Assembly (NCBI GenBank): GCA_020636135.1
Contig: JACJYK010000001.1
Coordinates: 2,094,501 to 2,158,500, forward strand
Reading direction: 5' to 3'
Source of the DNA: Lewinellaceae bacterium
Lineage (GTDB): Bacteria; Bacteroidota; Bacteroidia; Chitinophagales; Saprospiraceae
DNA: 64,000 nt
Below are positions 9,014-17,153 of this stretch, one piece after another; within the stretch, counting starts at the first letter, position 1, and each line of letters opens with the position of its first letter. The position numbers and the translations under genes are program-made. Below the pieces are notes generated by a model that did not search any database, was not told where the DNA came from, and saw only the letters and a program-made list of their open reading frames with translations.

Positions 9014-9772
9014 CTAGGATCTGAGGTATGAAGCGCCATTTATATCCAGGATTGCTCCGGTCATGTATTCCGTCCCTGTCTCAGCCAGGAATAAGATACC
9101 TCGGGCAACTTCTTCCGGTTTGGCGACTCGTCCGGTAGGTGATTGTTTGCGGATCCCATCTCCCCGGGGTCCGGCAAGGATTTCCGCCGCCATATCGGTT
9201 TCCGTAAAGCACGGAGCTACTACACCAATGTAAATATGGTACGGAGCTAATTTCTGGGCCAGAGACTGGCTGAGTGCGTTTAACCCGGCTTTACTGGCTC
9301 CATAGGCTGGTTGGTCAGGTTCACCGCGAAATGCTCCCCGGGAAGAAACATTGACAATACGACCTCCTCCTTGCCGGATCATATGCTGGGTCGCCCAGTA
9401 CATGGTATTGGCAGGCCCGAAGAGGTTGACCTGAATGGTCTTTTCCCACTCGTTTTGCCAGGTTGAGTAGTCTACCTGGTCGATTGGATGGTGTTCGTGA
9501 ATGCCGGCGTTGTTCACCAGGATATCCAAACGGCCGGTGAGCCGTACCGATTCTTCCACCAGCCTTCTGGCATCTTCCGGATTGCCAACATTTGCCTGAA
9601 TCAGATGATGCGGGCCATTGGGGAGGGTGGTCACAAAGTTTCTGGCTCCTTCCAGTTCTTTGTGATAATTGATGACTACCACCGCACCTTCTTCGGCAAA
9701 GGCCTGAGCAGTGGCGCGACCAATTCCCCGGCTTCCACCGGTAATGAGTACGGTCTTATCTCGAAAACGCAT
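9014..9772 (-). CDS. SDR-family oxidoreductase (FabG-like)
   Basis: 252 residues from the ATG at 9772, where the classical SDR N-terminus starts (FRDKTVLITGGSRGIG); the frame extends seven codons further upstream to 9793 without family support. The cofactor motif TGGSRGIG is at residues 11-18, NNAG at 87-90, the catalytic serine at 143/144, and the YxxxK pair at Tyr157 and Lys161. These features define a classical NAD(P)H-dependent short-chain dehydrogenase/reductase. It resembles 3-oxoacyl-ACP reductases but lies away from other fatty-acid genes, so the substrate is open. It is convergent with the lipoprotein gene and divergent from the sterol-desaturase-like gene at 9890. Confidence 0.9.
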   Translation of the reverse strand: MRFRDKTVLITGGSRGIGRATAQAFAEEGAVVVINYHKELEGARNFVTTLPNGPHHLIQANVGNPEDARRLVEESVRLTGRLDILVNNAGIHEHHPIDQVDYSTWQNEWEKTIQVNLFGPANTMYWATQHMIRQGGGRIVNVSSRGAFRGEPDQPAYGASKAGLNALSQSLAQKLAPYHIYIGVVAPCFTETDMAAEILAGPRGDGIRKQSPTGRVAKPEEVARGILFLAETGTEYMTGAILDINGASYLRS

Positions 9773-9828
9773 GGTCTGGAATATTTTCGGCAAGATAGTG
9801 ATATTGGAAAGGATGATGGCGGATATGC

Positions 9829-9861
9829 TTTGGTAAAGAAAGACTCAGGTTTATATCTTTA
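9829..9861 (+). promoter_or_regulatory. Putative promoter for sterol-desaturase-like gene
   Basis: TTTG at 9829-9832 and TATCTTTA at 9854-9861, 21 bases apart, resemble the Bacteroidota -33/-7 pair with one mismatch in the -7 box. The ATG at 9890 follows 28 bases later. Confidence 0.35.
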
Positions 9862-9889
9862 CGACAGCCTTATTAAACCAGGTTAATCA

Positions 9890-11095
9890 ATGAATTACAT
9901 CATCCTGTCCATACCAGTTTTCTTCCTACTCATAGGAATCGAATTGTTGATCGATAAGTATAAGCAATCCCATTTGTATCGCTTTAATGATGCTGTTTCC
10001 AACATCAGCTGCGGGATTGCACAACAGGTCAGTGGGGTCTTTTTTAAAACCATTCTCATTGTGGGATACGTGTTCCTTTACGACCACTACCGGTTTTTCA
10101 ATCTACCAAATACCTGGTGGATGTATTTGTTACTTTTCATCGGCATTGATTTCTTCTATTACTGGTTTCACCGGATGTCCCACGAGATTTCATTCTTCTG
10201 GGGAGCGCATATCGTACATCACCAGAGTGAAGACTACAATCTGAGTGTGGCACTGCGACAATCCACCTTCCAGGCTTTTGTTTCAACCGTATTTTATCTC
10301 CCGTTAGCGCTTCTGGGGTTCAATCCGGTGGCATTCGTTACTATTGGCGCTTTTCAGACACTGTATCAGTTCTGGATCCACACCAAAACCATCGACAAGT
10401 TACATCCCGCTTTCGAGTATGTATTTAATACACCTTCCCACCACCGTGTCCATCATGGCCGGAATCCGCAATACATCGATAAGAATCACGGCGGCACTCT
10501 GATCGTGTTTGACCGGATGTTCGGCACTTTTCAGCCGGAAGAGGAAGAAGTGGTCTATGGCGTGACCAAACCGTTATCTTCCTGGAACCCGCTTTGGGCT
10601 AATTTTGATTACTACGTGGATTTGTGGCATCTCTTACAACAACCGATGTCCTGGTGGGAACGCATACAGGTACTGGTTCGCAAGCCGGGTTGGATGCCTG
10701 CGCACCTGGGAGGTTATCAACGACCCAAGCCGGTAACAAGCGATTCAGCGGTTAAATACGATACGGCAGTTCCACCCGGAGTGAACTATTATGTATTCAT
10801 GCAATACATCATGATCCTGGGATTTACGTCATGGTTTCTGTTTACTCTTTCCAAGTACGACCATCTCACCCAGATCTGGCTGACGGCCTGGATTTTGTTG
10901 GGTATTGCCAATATGGGAGCTATTTTCGAGCTTAGAAAATGGGTATGGTATGTGGAGTGGTTTCGTTTTGTCTTCACCATGGTGCTCCTCTGGATCCTGC
11001 CTTTCCAGATAACTATCCGCATCGGCGCTACTGTCCTGATATCGGTCAGCGCTCTGTGGTTCTTTAGTTTCAGGCCCCTCTTCAGGCGGAAATAG
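9890..11095 (+). CDS. Sterol desaturase / fatty acid hydroxylase superfamily membrane protein
   Basis: 401 residues. Hydrophobic segments near residues 3-22, 50-64, 75-92 and 130-160 surround three histidine clusters: HRMSH (94-98), HIVHH (107-111) and HHRVHH (184-189). These are the di-iron ligands of the fatty acid hydroxylase/sterol desaturase superfamily. An extra C-terminal block of about four membrane helices (residues 300-395) makes it longer than the minimal enzyme, as in many Bacteroidota homologues. It would hydroxylate or desaturate a lipid in the inner membrane. The substrate (hopanoid, sphingolipid or ether lipid) cannot be told from sequence. It ends at a strong hairpin shared with the convergent gene. 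Confidence 0.87.
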   Translation: MNYIILSIPVFFLLIGIELLIDKYKQSHLYRFNDAVSNISCGIAQQVSGVFFKTILIVGYVFLYDHYRFFNLPNTWWMYLLLFIGIDFFYYWFHRMSHEISFFWGAHIVHHQSEDYNLSVALRQSTFQAFVSTVFYLPLALLGFNPVAFVTIGAFQTLYQFWIHTKTIDKLHPAFEYVFNTPSHHRVHHGRNPQYIDKNHGGTLIVFDRMFGTFQPEEEEVVYGVTKPLSSWNPLWANFDYYVDLWHLLQQPMSWWERIQVLVRKPGWMPAHLGGYQRPKPVTSDSAVKYDTAVPPGVNYYVFMQYIMILGFTSWFLFTLSKYDHLTQIWLTAWILLGIANMGAIFELRKWVWYVEWFRFVFTMVLLWILPFQITIRIGATVLISVSALWFFSFRPLFRRK

Positions 11096-11124
11096 AAAAA
11101 GCCGGCTCAAGCTGAGACCGGCTT
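11096..11124 (-). terminator. Intrinsic terminator between convergent genes
   Basis: Stem AAGCCGG (11099-11105) pairs with CCGGCTT (11118-11124), extended by CTCA/TGAG with a 3-base loop and one bulged A. Read leftward it is followed by a T-run (complement of 11096-11100), so it should stop transcription of the gene at 11202-11930. The hairpin lies directly after the stop of the rightward gene and may act on both. Confidence 0.75.
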
Positions 11125-11201
11125 CATATAACCATAAGACAGCAAACTATAGGCAATTTTGCATGGCTGAAGAAGAAATCTTCATAAAATTCAAAGGCCC
11201 C

Positions 11202-11930
11202 TCAATGGGGAGAGGCTACCAGATGCGGGATTTGATCTAAATTCCAATCGATGACCAAACCTTCTGCAATTCTTCTTGCCACATTTACTCCATATAAGTG
11301 TTCACACAGATAAAGTGCTGCTTCAAATGACCGGGCACCTCCGGCTGAAGTAATAACGCGATCGTCGTGAACAAAGTATACACTGTCGCGAATGTCCAGA
11401 TTTGGAAATTCTGCCCGCATTAATCCGATATCACCCGGGAATGTGGTACACACGTGTCCATTCAGGACGCCTGCCTGTGCCAGTATAAATGCTCCATCAC
11501 AGTGAGAGGTGACGAAATGAGCCGACTGACTTACCTTCCGAACCCACCGGATCAATGTACTGTCCGCCCGGTCAGTATCCAGATGGTGTTCCGCACTGGG
11601 GATGACAAGTATGTCTATGGCAGGAAGGCTGTCCTGAAGGTAGCTGTAATCCGGCAACACTTTTATTCCTTCAAAGGTGGTTATGGCGTCATGAGTCCTA
11701 GCGACGGTGAAAACCTCCATGGGTTTGATACCTTCGCGGAATTGGGTGTGCTGAAAGATATCAAAGGGTGCAGTGAATTCCGTGTTGTAGGTGCCGTCCA
11801 TGATCAGGAAAGCGACGTGATAGGCGTCCTTTAACTGCGGTTCATAATTCCGCGAAGTCTCCGGTGGAGTGGGAGAGGAGCATGCCTGCCATCCAAAGAA
11901 CAACCATAATGGGAGTGATTTTATGCTCAT
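11202..11930 (-). CDS. Lipid-anchored DJ-1/PfpI-family protein
   Basis: 242 residues. The N-terminus looks like a lipoprotein signal with Cys17 in the context GWQAC, a slightly atypical lipobox. The rest is a class I glutamine-amidotransferase-like fold of the DJ-1/PfpI group. The predicted nucleophile is Cys145 at the elbow in TSHCDGAFILA, and Glu52 (TEFTAPFD) is placed where family members keep the acidic partner. It resembles the N-terminal half of GlxA-type regulators but has no AraC DNA-binding domain. DJ-1/PfpI members include proteases, glyoxalases, hydratases and sensors, so the reaction is unknown. Its start overlaps the stop of the upstream gene by 4 bases. An extracytoplasmic location is unusual for this family. 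Confidence 0.8.
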   Translation of the reverse strand: MSIKSLPLWLFFGWQACSSPTPPETSRNYEPQLKDAYHVAFLIMDGTYNTEFTAPFDIFQHTQFREGIKPMEVFTVARTHDAITTFEGIKVLPDYSYLQDSLPAIDILVIPSAEHHLDTDRADSTLIRWVRKVSQSAHFVTSHCDGAFILAQAGVLNGHVCTTFPGDIGLMRAEFPNLDIRDSVYFVHDDRVITSAGGARSFEAALYLCEHLYGVNVARRIAEGLVIDWNLDQIPHLVASPH

Positions 11931-13345
11931 GCCTGTACTTTTTCACCGATCAGTTCATTGATCTTTTCGAGTAGCCAGGGTTTGGAGGCAATGTTTTTTA
12001 CCTGCTCCACGTCTTCCCTTAATTTGATCAATTTAGCAGGGCTGCCCTGATTTTGCAGGATTTTTTGTAGAAATGATACGTAATTATTGTACAATTTTCT
12101 TCGGTCCTCAGACACGATATCCTTGCGGTAAATATAGGTTTTAAAACTACTCAATGAAGATTCCAGTGCATCAATCTCATCCAGTTCATAATAGGTGGCG
12201 ATCAGCAAAACTTTGGCATTCAAGTTATAGGTCAGGTCCGAATATTCTACCGTGTTCAGCAGGTCAACCACCTTGTCGTATTTCTTCTCGTAAAAGTTCA
12301 GCAGGGCAAGATTGAAATGATAGGCATTTTCTTTTTGGTCGGGCTCCAGGTATTCCTTGTACTTTTCAATAAAATCCCGCGTCCAGTTGTATTCACTTTC
12401 CTGAAGCGCGGCAGTGACAATGTTGCGGTAATCCCAGTGATCAAAGTTTTTCGAGTCAATGAGGATATTGCTTTCCAATGCAAATTTGTACAGTTCCCAG
12501 ATTTCCCTCCGGAATATCCGCTGTCCCTGATTTAATTTCCGGATGCTGTAATTGATGGCATTGTAGATTAACCGGAAAGCTTCATTGGGCAAAAATTCGA
12601 CTGCATAATTGAGCAGGAGTTTCTTGTATTCATGGAAATATTCTTCATTTTCCGGATCCACCAGCATTAATAAATTGTGGTAGTACAAGTTGATGATGTA
12701 GTTATCCGGAAATGGATCACCCTTCAGGAATTCCAGTATCTGGTCGATCAGATGAATTTTGTATTCCTCTTTTAAAAATGATTTCTGCCAGTAGACCAGT
12801 GAATAGATCCGGAGTTTTTCAATGATGTAATAGGAATCCAGTTTATTGGACAAGATATCCAGTGATGACTTTTCATAGCGCTTTGAATCCGCCTGTTCGA
12901 TTTGCCGGATATCACGCTCAATGAGGAAGTCAAAAAGCAGATTGGTCGTATTGATGCGGTCTTGTTTGATCTGCTGGGCTTTGCGAATGGTTCCCTTTGA
13001 CAGCGCCGTGATCTGATAGGCATCGATACCCTCTAATAATAAATGGGACCGGAGGTATTTGTTGGACCTTAATTGTTCGATGGCCAGAAAATCTTCCAGG
13101 AGTTCAATGGCCTCATTGCACAACCGCCGGAAGTACGCATCGTCGAAGTCAGAATCCTGATTTAACTTCCAGAAAACCATTTTGTCTGGCTCCTGAACCA
13201 TGCGATGGCATTCCACGAGATAGCTGACCAGATTGGTCAACAGCTCTTTTTTATTGAAATACGGCGATTGCAGGAACTTGATGAACCGGTTGCCCTGGTA
13301 CACATCAAGGCAGGCTAAACTCTGGTATATCTTGCTATCGTTCAA
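11927..13345 (-). CDS. Conserved helical protein of unknown function
   Basis: 472 residues if translation starts at the TTG at 13345. This start is preferred because a TAnnTTTG box on this strand (13409-13416) lies just upstream, whereas the longer frame beginning at TTG 13450 would start before that promoter. The protein then begins LNDSKIYQ, and the first 40 residues (YQGNRFIKFLQSPYFNK) look structured. It is rich in Leu, Glu, Lys and Tyr with no signal peptide or membrane helix. The spacing of helices suggests a TPR-like or alpha-solenoid cytoplasmic protein, but I recognise no named family. It is translationally coupled to the DJ-1/PfpI lipoprotein gene downstream. Confidence 0.75.
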   Translation of the reverse strand: MNDSKIYQSLACLDVYQGNRFIKFLQSPYFNKKELLTNLVSYLVECHRMVQEPDKMVFWKLNQDSDFDDAYFRRLCNEAIELLEDFLAIEQLRSNKYLRSHLLLEGIDAYQITALSKGTIRKAQQIKQDRINTTNLLFDFLIERDIRQIEQADSKRYEKSSLDILSNKLDSYYIIEKLRIYSLVYWQKSFLKEEYKIHLIDQILEFLKGDPFPDNYIINLYYHNLLMLVDPENEEYFHEYKKLLLNYAVEFLPNEAFRLIYNAINYSIRKLNQGQRIFRREIWELYKFALESNILIDSKNFDHWDYRNIVTAALQESEYNWTRDFIEKYKEYLEPDQKENAYHFNLALLNFYEKKYDKVVDLLNTVEYSDLTYNLNAKVLLIATYYELDEIDALESSLSSFKTYIYRKDIVSEDRRKLYNNYVSFLQKILQNQGSPAKLIKLREDVEQVKNIASKPWLLEKINELIGEKVQA

Positions 13346-13408
13346 AGTACAACAAATTGTTAATAAATGATATATGAATACATAATAATACGATTTAACA
13401 CTTCGTTC

Positions 13409-13416
13409 CAAAGATA
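13409..13416 (-). promoter_or_regulatory. Putative -7 box for the leftward gene at 11927-13345
   Basis: On the minus strand this reads TATCTTTG, an exact TAnnTTTG match. It lies about 64 bases upstream of the TTG at 13345 and six bases from the start of the opposite-strand copy, making a back-to-back promoter pair. Confidence 0.5.
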
Positions 13417-13421
13417 GTTCG

Positions 13422-13429
13422 TATCTTTG
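13422..13429 (+). promoter_or_regulatory. Putative -7 box for dockerin/T9SS protein gene
   Basis: TATCTTTG on the plus strand matches TAnnTTTG and lies 24 bases upstream of the ATG at 13454. Together with 13409-13416 it forms an almost palindromic segment serving both directions. No clear TTTG -33 element is visible. Confidence 0.5.
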
Positions 13430-13453
13430 TTTTAAGCACTTAATGAACAATCA

Positions 13454-15685
13454 ATGAGCATAGTTTACCCCCGCATGCTTTTATTGACCGTATTGATCTG
13501 TCTGGGATGGACGATTTCCGCTCAGATACAGACGCAGTCGGACTTGGTTCGCATCGGTCAGAATTACCCTAAGTATATCTTTCCCCTTGCCAACGATAAC
13601 GGTTCAGGACCTCTTCATATTGAGAAGATCCTGCTAACTAATTTCGGTACGGCGCAAATTATGGACGGAGGCAGTTCCCTCTTCTATAAACCGGATCCGG
13701 ATCATGCCGGGAAAGCCTTCATCAAATACCTGGCCTGTGACGACCAGGGTAACTGTGCCCCTGGCGATGTCCACATCTATGTGGCGAGTTACGATCAGCT
13801 GATTCCTTACGATACCCTGCAGGAGTTCAGTATTGCCGGAGCACCGGTCTATCTGTTTACGCCATTGGATAATTTTACCGTTTCCGCATCGCCTAAACAT
13901 GGGACGGCCCAGTTCATAACTCCCTTTGCACTGGAGTACACGCCGGTAGACAACTATGTCGGTAAGGATACGGTTATCGTTCAATATTCCACCCTGATGA
14001 CAAAGGTATTTGTCATCTCGGTCTATGCCAAACCGGAAGAAAAGGTCATTGCTAAAAACGGGGTGGTTCATTTTATCAAAAATACCCGCGATCCGGTACG
14101 ATTTAACCTGATCAACAATTTTTACAATAATGACCCGACTTTAACGATCGGGGATCCCGGAGATAAAAATTTAAAGACCTACATTCTAGGCTATCAACCG
14201 CAGTCCTTCCTGTTGCTGGACGAAAATGGCCTGGCTGAGTATACCTATCCGGCTAATTTCGAAGGGGTTCAATCATTTGATTACCAGGTTTGCCGTGATG
14301 GATATTGTGAGGATGCCACAGTTTTCCTCCAGGTAAGTGATTACCAGCCCCGTAATGATGAGCCATACCACTTCACGCTGGCTAAGAACAACAGCCTGGT
14401 GGTCAATTACCGCATTCCGATTGACGCCGATAAATACGCCTTCCAGGTACAGCAGTTTCCGGGTAATGGTCAAATTGACATTTTCAAACAAATTGATGAA
14501 ACCACTTTAAACTGTGGAGACATCGCCGGTACGAACATCATCTATTACGAGCCGAAATTCAATTTCACCGGACAGGATCACTTTACCCTGGACTATTGCC
14601 TTACCGGTAATAAATGCCAGTCGATTGATGTGATCATCGATGTCGTGGATGAAGAAGCCATCTGTGACCTGGCACAGGATCAGGTATGGCCGGGTGATGC
14701 CGATGGCAATGGCCGGGTTGACATGGGAGATGTTTTGCAACTGGGATGGACACTCGGAGAAACAGGACCTGCCCGTGATCATCAGGGATCCCAGTGGATC
14801 AATGCCGTAGCGCCCGACTGGTCAACGACCTACAATGGAGTGAATCTCAAGCACGCGGACACCGACGGTGACGGATACGTTACCCAGGCAGATCTCGATG
14901 CCATCAATGCCAATTACCGGCAAGCGCATTCTTTCGTACCTGATGTCGTATTTGTCTCCAAAGAAATGACGGATATTCCGGTCTTTATTGAGCCGGAGCA
15001 GAGCCAGCTGGATTCCGGCGACCTTGCCGTGATCAACATTCGCCTGGGGACGGAAGCTTATCCGGCGCTTGATATCCATGGATTTGCCTTCACCCTTGAC
15101 TATGAAGGGCAATTGGTTGATTCCAATTCGGTCCAGGTCAACCTGGATACAGACTCTTGGCTGGTCCGTAACGCGCCCCATATAGAACTGGCCAAAGATC
15201 CTTACCATGGCCGGGTCGATGCTGCCATCAGCCGCGCCAATAAAGAAGTTATATCCGGGCATGGCTTGGTGTCTACCGTAGGGTTTGTCATCAAAGAAGA
15301 TATTGCCGGATTTAAAGGGGATGAGCAGATTCCGCTGCAGCTGCATTTGAAAAACATCCGTGTATCAGACAAAAATGGCGATTCCTATTCGCTTCCGGAT
15401 GCCTATCAGACCGTATATGTTCGCCTGCATGGCAAGAAGGATAATGTGCAACTGGTAACCTTCCCGAACCCCACTTCGGACAACCTGACCGTTCATTTGA
15501 ATGGCGGGGGACAGTTGAAAGACCTGATCCTTTATTCTATCACCGGGCAGCAAATCCTTGAAAACAGAAATGTTTCCGGAAGAGACCACCTGCTGGATCT
15601 CAGTGCATTGCCTACCGGACTATATGTTCTTCAGGCTCAGACGGATACCGGAATCCTTACCCAAAAGATCCAGGTGCAACGTTAA
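13454..15685 (+). CDS. Large secreted protein with Ig/cadherin-like repeats, dockerin-like pair and T9SS sorting domain
   Basis: 743 residues. A signal peptide (about 1-23, ending SAQ) is followed by several beta-sandwich-like stretches (roughly 35-400) with GTAQ...YxPxxxxxGxD motifs typical of cadherin-like Big_9/Ig-type tandem domains. Two calcium loops follow: DADGNGRVDMGD (415-426) and DTDGDGYVTQAD (469-480). Together they make a dockerin-like domain with an unusually long, Trp-containing spacer. A cohesin-like or Ig-like beta domain (about 500-660) precedes a type A T9SS sorting domain starting at FPNPTSDNL. It should be exported across the outer membrane and may work as an adhesin or scaffold component (inference). 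A bidirectional terminator follows. Confidence 0.85.
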   Translation: MSIVYPRMLLLTVLICLGWTISAQIQTQSDLVRIGQNYPKYIFPLANDNGSGPLHIEKILLTNFGTAQIMDGGSSLFYKPDPDHAGKAFIKYLACDDQGNCAPGDVHIYVASYDQLIPYDTLQEFSIAGAPVYLFTPLDNFTVSASPKHGTAQFITPFALEYTPVDNYVGKDTVIVQYSTLMTKVFVISVYAKPEEKVIAKNGVVHFIKNTRDPVRFNLINNFYNNDPTLTIGDPGDKNLKTYILGYQPQSFLLLDENGLAEYTYPANFEGVQSFDYQVCRDGYCEDATVFLQVSDYQPRNDEPYHFTLAKNNSLVVNYRIPIDADKYAFQVQQFPGNGQIDIFKQIDETTLNCGDIAGTNIIYYEPKFNFTGQDHFTLDYCLTGNKCQSIDVIIDVVDEEAICDLAQDQVWPGDADGNGRVDMGDVLQLGWTLGETGPARDHQGSQWINAVAPDWSTTYNGVNLKHADTDGDGYVTQADLDAINANYRQAHSFVPDVVFVSKEMTDIPVFIEPEQSQLDSGDLAVINIRLGTEAYPALDIHGFAFTLDYEGQLVDSNSVQVNLDTDSWLVRNAPHIELAKDPYHGRVDAAISRANKEVISGHGLVSTVGFVIKEDIAGFKGDEQIPLQLHLKNIRVSDKNGDSYSLPDAYQTVYVRLHGKKDNVQLVTFPNPTSDNLTVHLNGGGQLKDLILYSITGQQILENRNVSGRDHLLDLSALPTGLYVLQAQTDTGILTQKIQVQR

Positions 15686-15727
15686 TCGCTTTTAGTGCTT
15701 ATTAATTATAATGTTCATTGTGCTTAT

Positions 15728-15762
15728 AAAAGGCCGTCCCTCCCGATGGCCTTTTGTTTTTT
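15728..15762 (+). terminator. Bidirectional intrinsic terminator
   Basis: AAAAGGCC (15728-15735) pairs with GGCCTTTT (15748-15755), extended by three more pairs (GTC/GAT) around a 6-base loop. T-rich sequence follows in both directions, suiting the convergent genes ending at 15685 and 15825. Confidence 0.85.
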
Positions 15763-15824
15763 ATGCAGAAACATCCTGAACGGGAAGACATGTTTCCAAT
15801 AGAAGTTCTCTGTATTAACCCGGA

Positions 15825-17153
15825 TTAATTACTGGTACCTGACTTTCCGTTGGCAAGATTGGAAACTTCCCAGCGCATTCCTTTCTTAAACTTCTCAAAC
15901 AGGCTTTCTTTTTTGATCAGCACCCTGGATTGGGCAGTCATACTGTTTCCAAGCGGAGTAATGGATACTCCATAAGTCGTGGTAAAATGATTGTTCAGTT
16001 TCGCTTTGCAAAAATAAGTATCCCCGAATGGGACGGAAGAGATGTCGGAGACGGTTGCGGCAAGTGAGCCATATTCCAGATATGGAAATTCATCCATTTC
16101 TGAATAGACAATCTGCCCCTGATGCAGGTAGTTGATGTATTTGGCAGGGAATCTGAAATGGATTTCAAAATCCGATGTTGAATCAGTAAGTGGACTTATA
16201 ATGGCTATGGTATCACCTGGTTCGAAATACGTGAGTGAGGAGTAATTTCCGAGATGCAAGCGGCCGTTTTGCGGGGCAATGATGAAATACTTCCGCCTCC
16301 ATTCCAGTTCGGCATTTTTAACCTCAAAAATGGATAATTCAATGTCGTTGACCATGTTCCTGAACTTGTTCTGAAATTCCAGTTCCCTCAGTAGGAAGTC
16401 CTTATTAACATCGTAATTGTTCCGGGTTATGGCATAATCATTGATCTCGCGCGACAGGGAGTTTACTTTATCCTTGATGGTTTCAATCAAACGCTCTTCC
16501 TGGTATTGCGTGGAAATGACCCGCTGATTTTTAAGTGAGGCGTCACGGACATCACTGGATGTAAGCAGGTCTTTGAGCGTGGATTCCAATGAATCTTTGG
16601 TCCGGATTAATTTCTGGATCTCCAGATTGGAGTTGTGATTCTCCAGATAGTTATTGACCAGTTTGGAATAACTTTCCGCATTCACATTGTACATGGATTG
16701 GTAGTATAGCAGGTTATTGAGCAATTTGGCTACGTGGAAATTAATGGATTCGTCGTTGATGACCAGTGATTTGAGCTGATTAATGGTGGAGTCCGTTTGA
16801 GTCAGGCTATGGGCCAGACTGAGATTAGCCAGAGCCTGATATTGTTCCAGTTTAGGAAAGGTATGGTCATTCAGCTCATAAATTCCTACGCATTCATTCC
16901 TGGAAATGGGTGCGGAAACACCAAACCTGGGAATGTTAACCAAACCACTTTTATTTGCAATGATGACATAATTCTCGTACCGTTCACTTTTGATCTCGCT
17001 GCGCACAGTTATGTAACTCTTCAGCTTAACGAAGGTGATGAAGCAGGACAAAAATGCAATGTTGATGATGATCACCAAAAGACTTCTGGTGACTATCCTC
17101 CTCGGAAGTTCATGGATATTGACCGGATTATTGATCTTGAACAGTCGCATCAC
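15825..17153 (-). CDS. HlyD-family membrane fusion protein (periplasmic adaptor)
   Basis: 442 residues. One membrane helix at about 20-42 anchors the N-terminus. Residues about 60-100 hold the first half of a lipoyl/barrel-sandwich domain, and 110-280 a long coiled-coil hairpin rich in Leu, Asn, Lys and Ser. The second half follows (FIIAPQNGRLHLG), then a beta-barrel domain (about 320-420). This is the layout of adaptors that connect an inner-membrane ABC exporter to an outer-membrane channel. Its start overlaps the stop of the ABC transporter gene by 4 bases, so the two form one export unit. No outer-membrane TolC-like partner is encoded nearby, and it probably borrows one from elsewhere. 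Cargo is unknown. Confidence 0.87.
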   Translation of the reverse strand: MMRLFKINNPVNIHELPRRIVTRSLLVIIINIAFLSCFITFVKLKSYITVRSEIKSERYENYVIIANKSGLVNIPRFGVSAPISRNECVGIYELNDHTFPKLEQYQALANLSLAHSLTQTDSTINQLKSLVINDESINFHVAKLLNNLLYYQSMYNVNAESYSKLVNNYLENHNSNLEIQKLIRTKDSLESTLKDLLTSSDVRDASLKNQRVISTQYQEERLIETIKDKVNSLSREINDYAITRNNYDVNKDFLLRELEFQNKFRNMVNDIELSIFEVKNAELEWRRKYFIIAPQNGRLHLGNYSSLTYFEPGDTIAIISPLTDSTSDFEIHFRFPAKYINYLHQGQIVYSEMDEFPYLEYGSLAATVSDISSVPFGDTYFCKAKLNNHFTTTYGVSITPLGNSMTAQSRVLIKKESLFEKFKKGMRWEVSNLANGKSGTSN

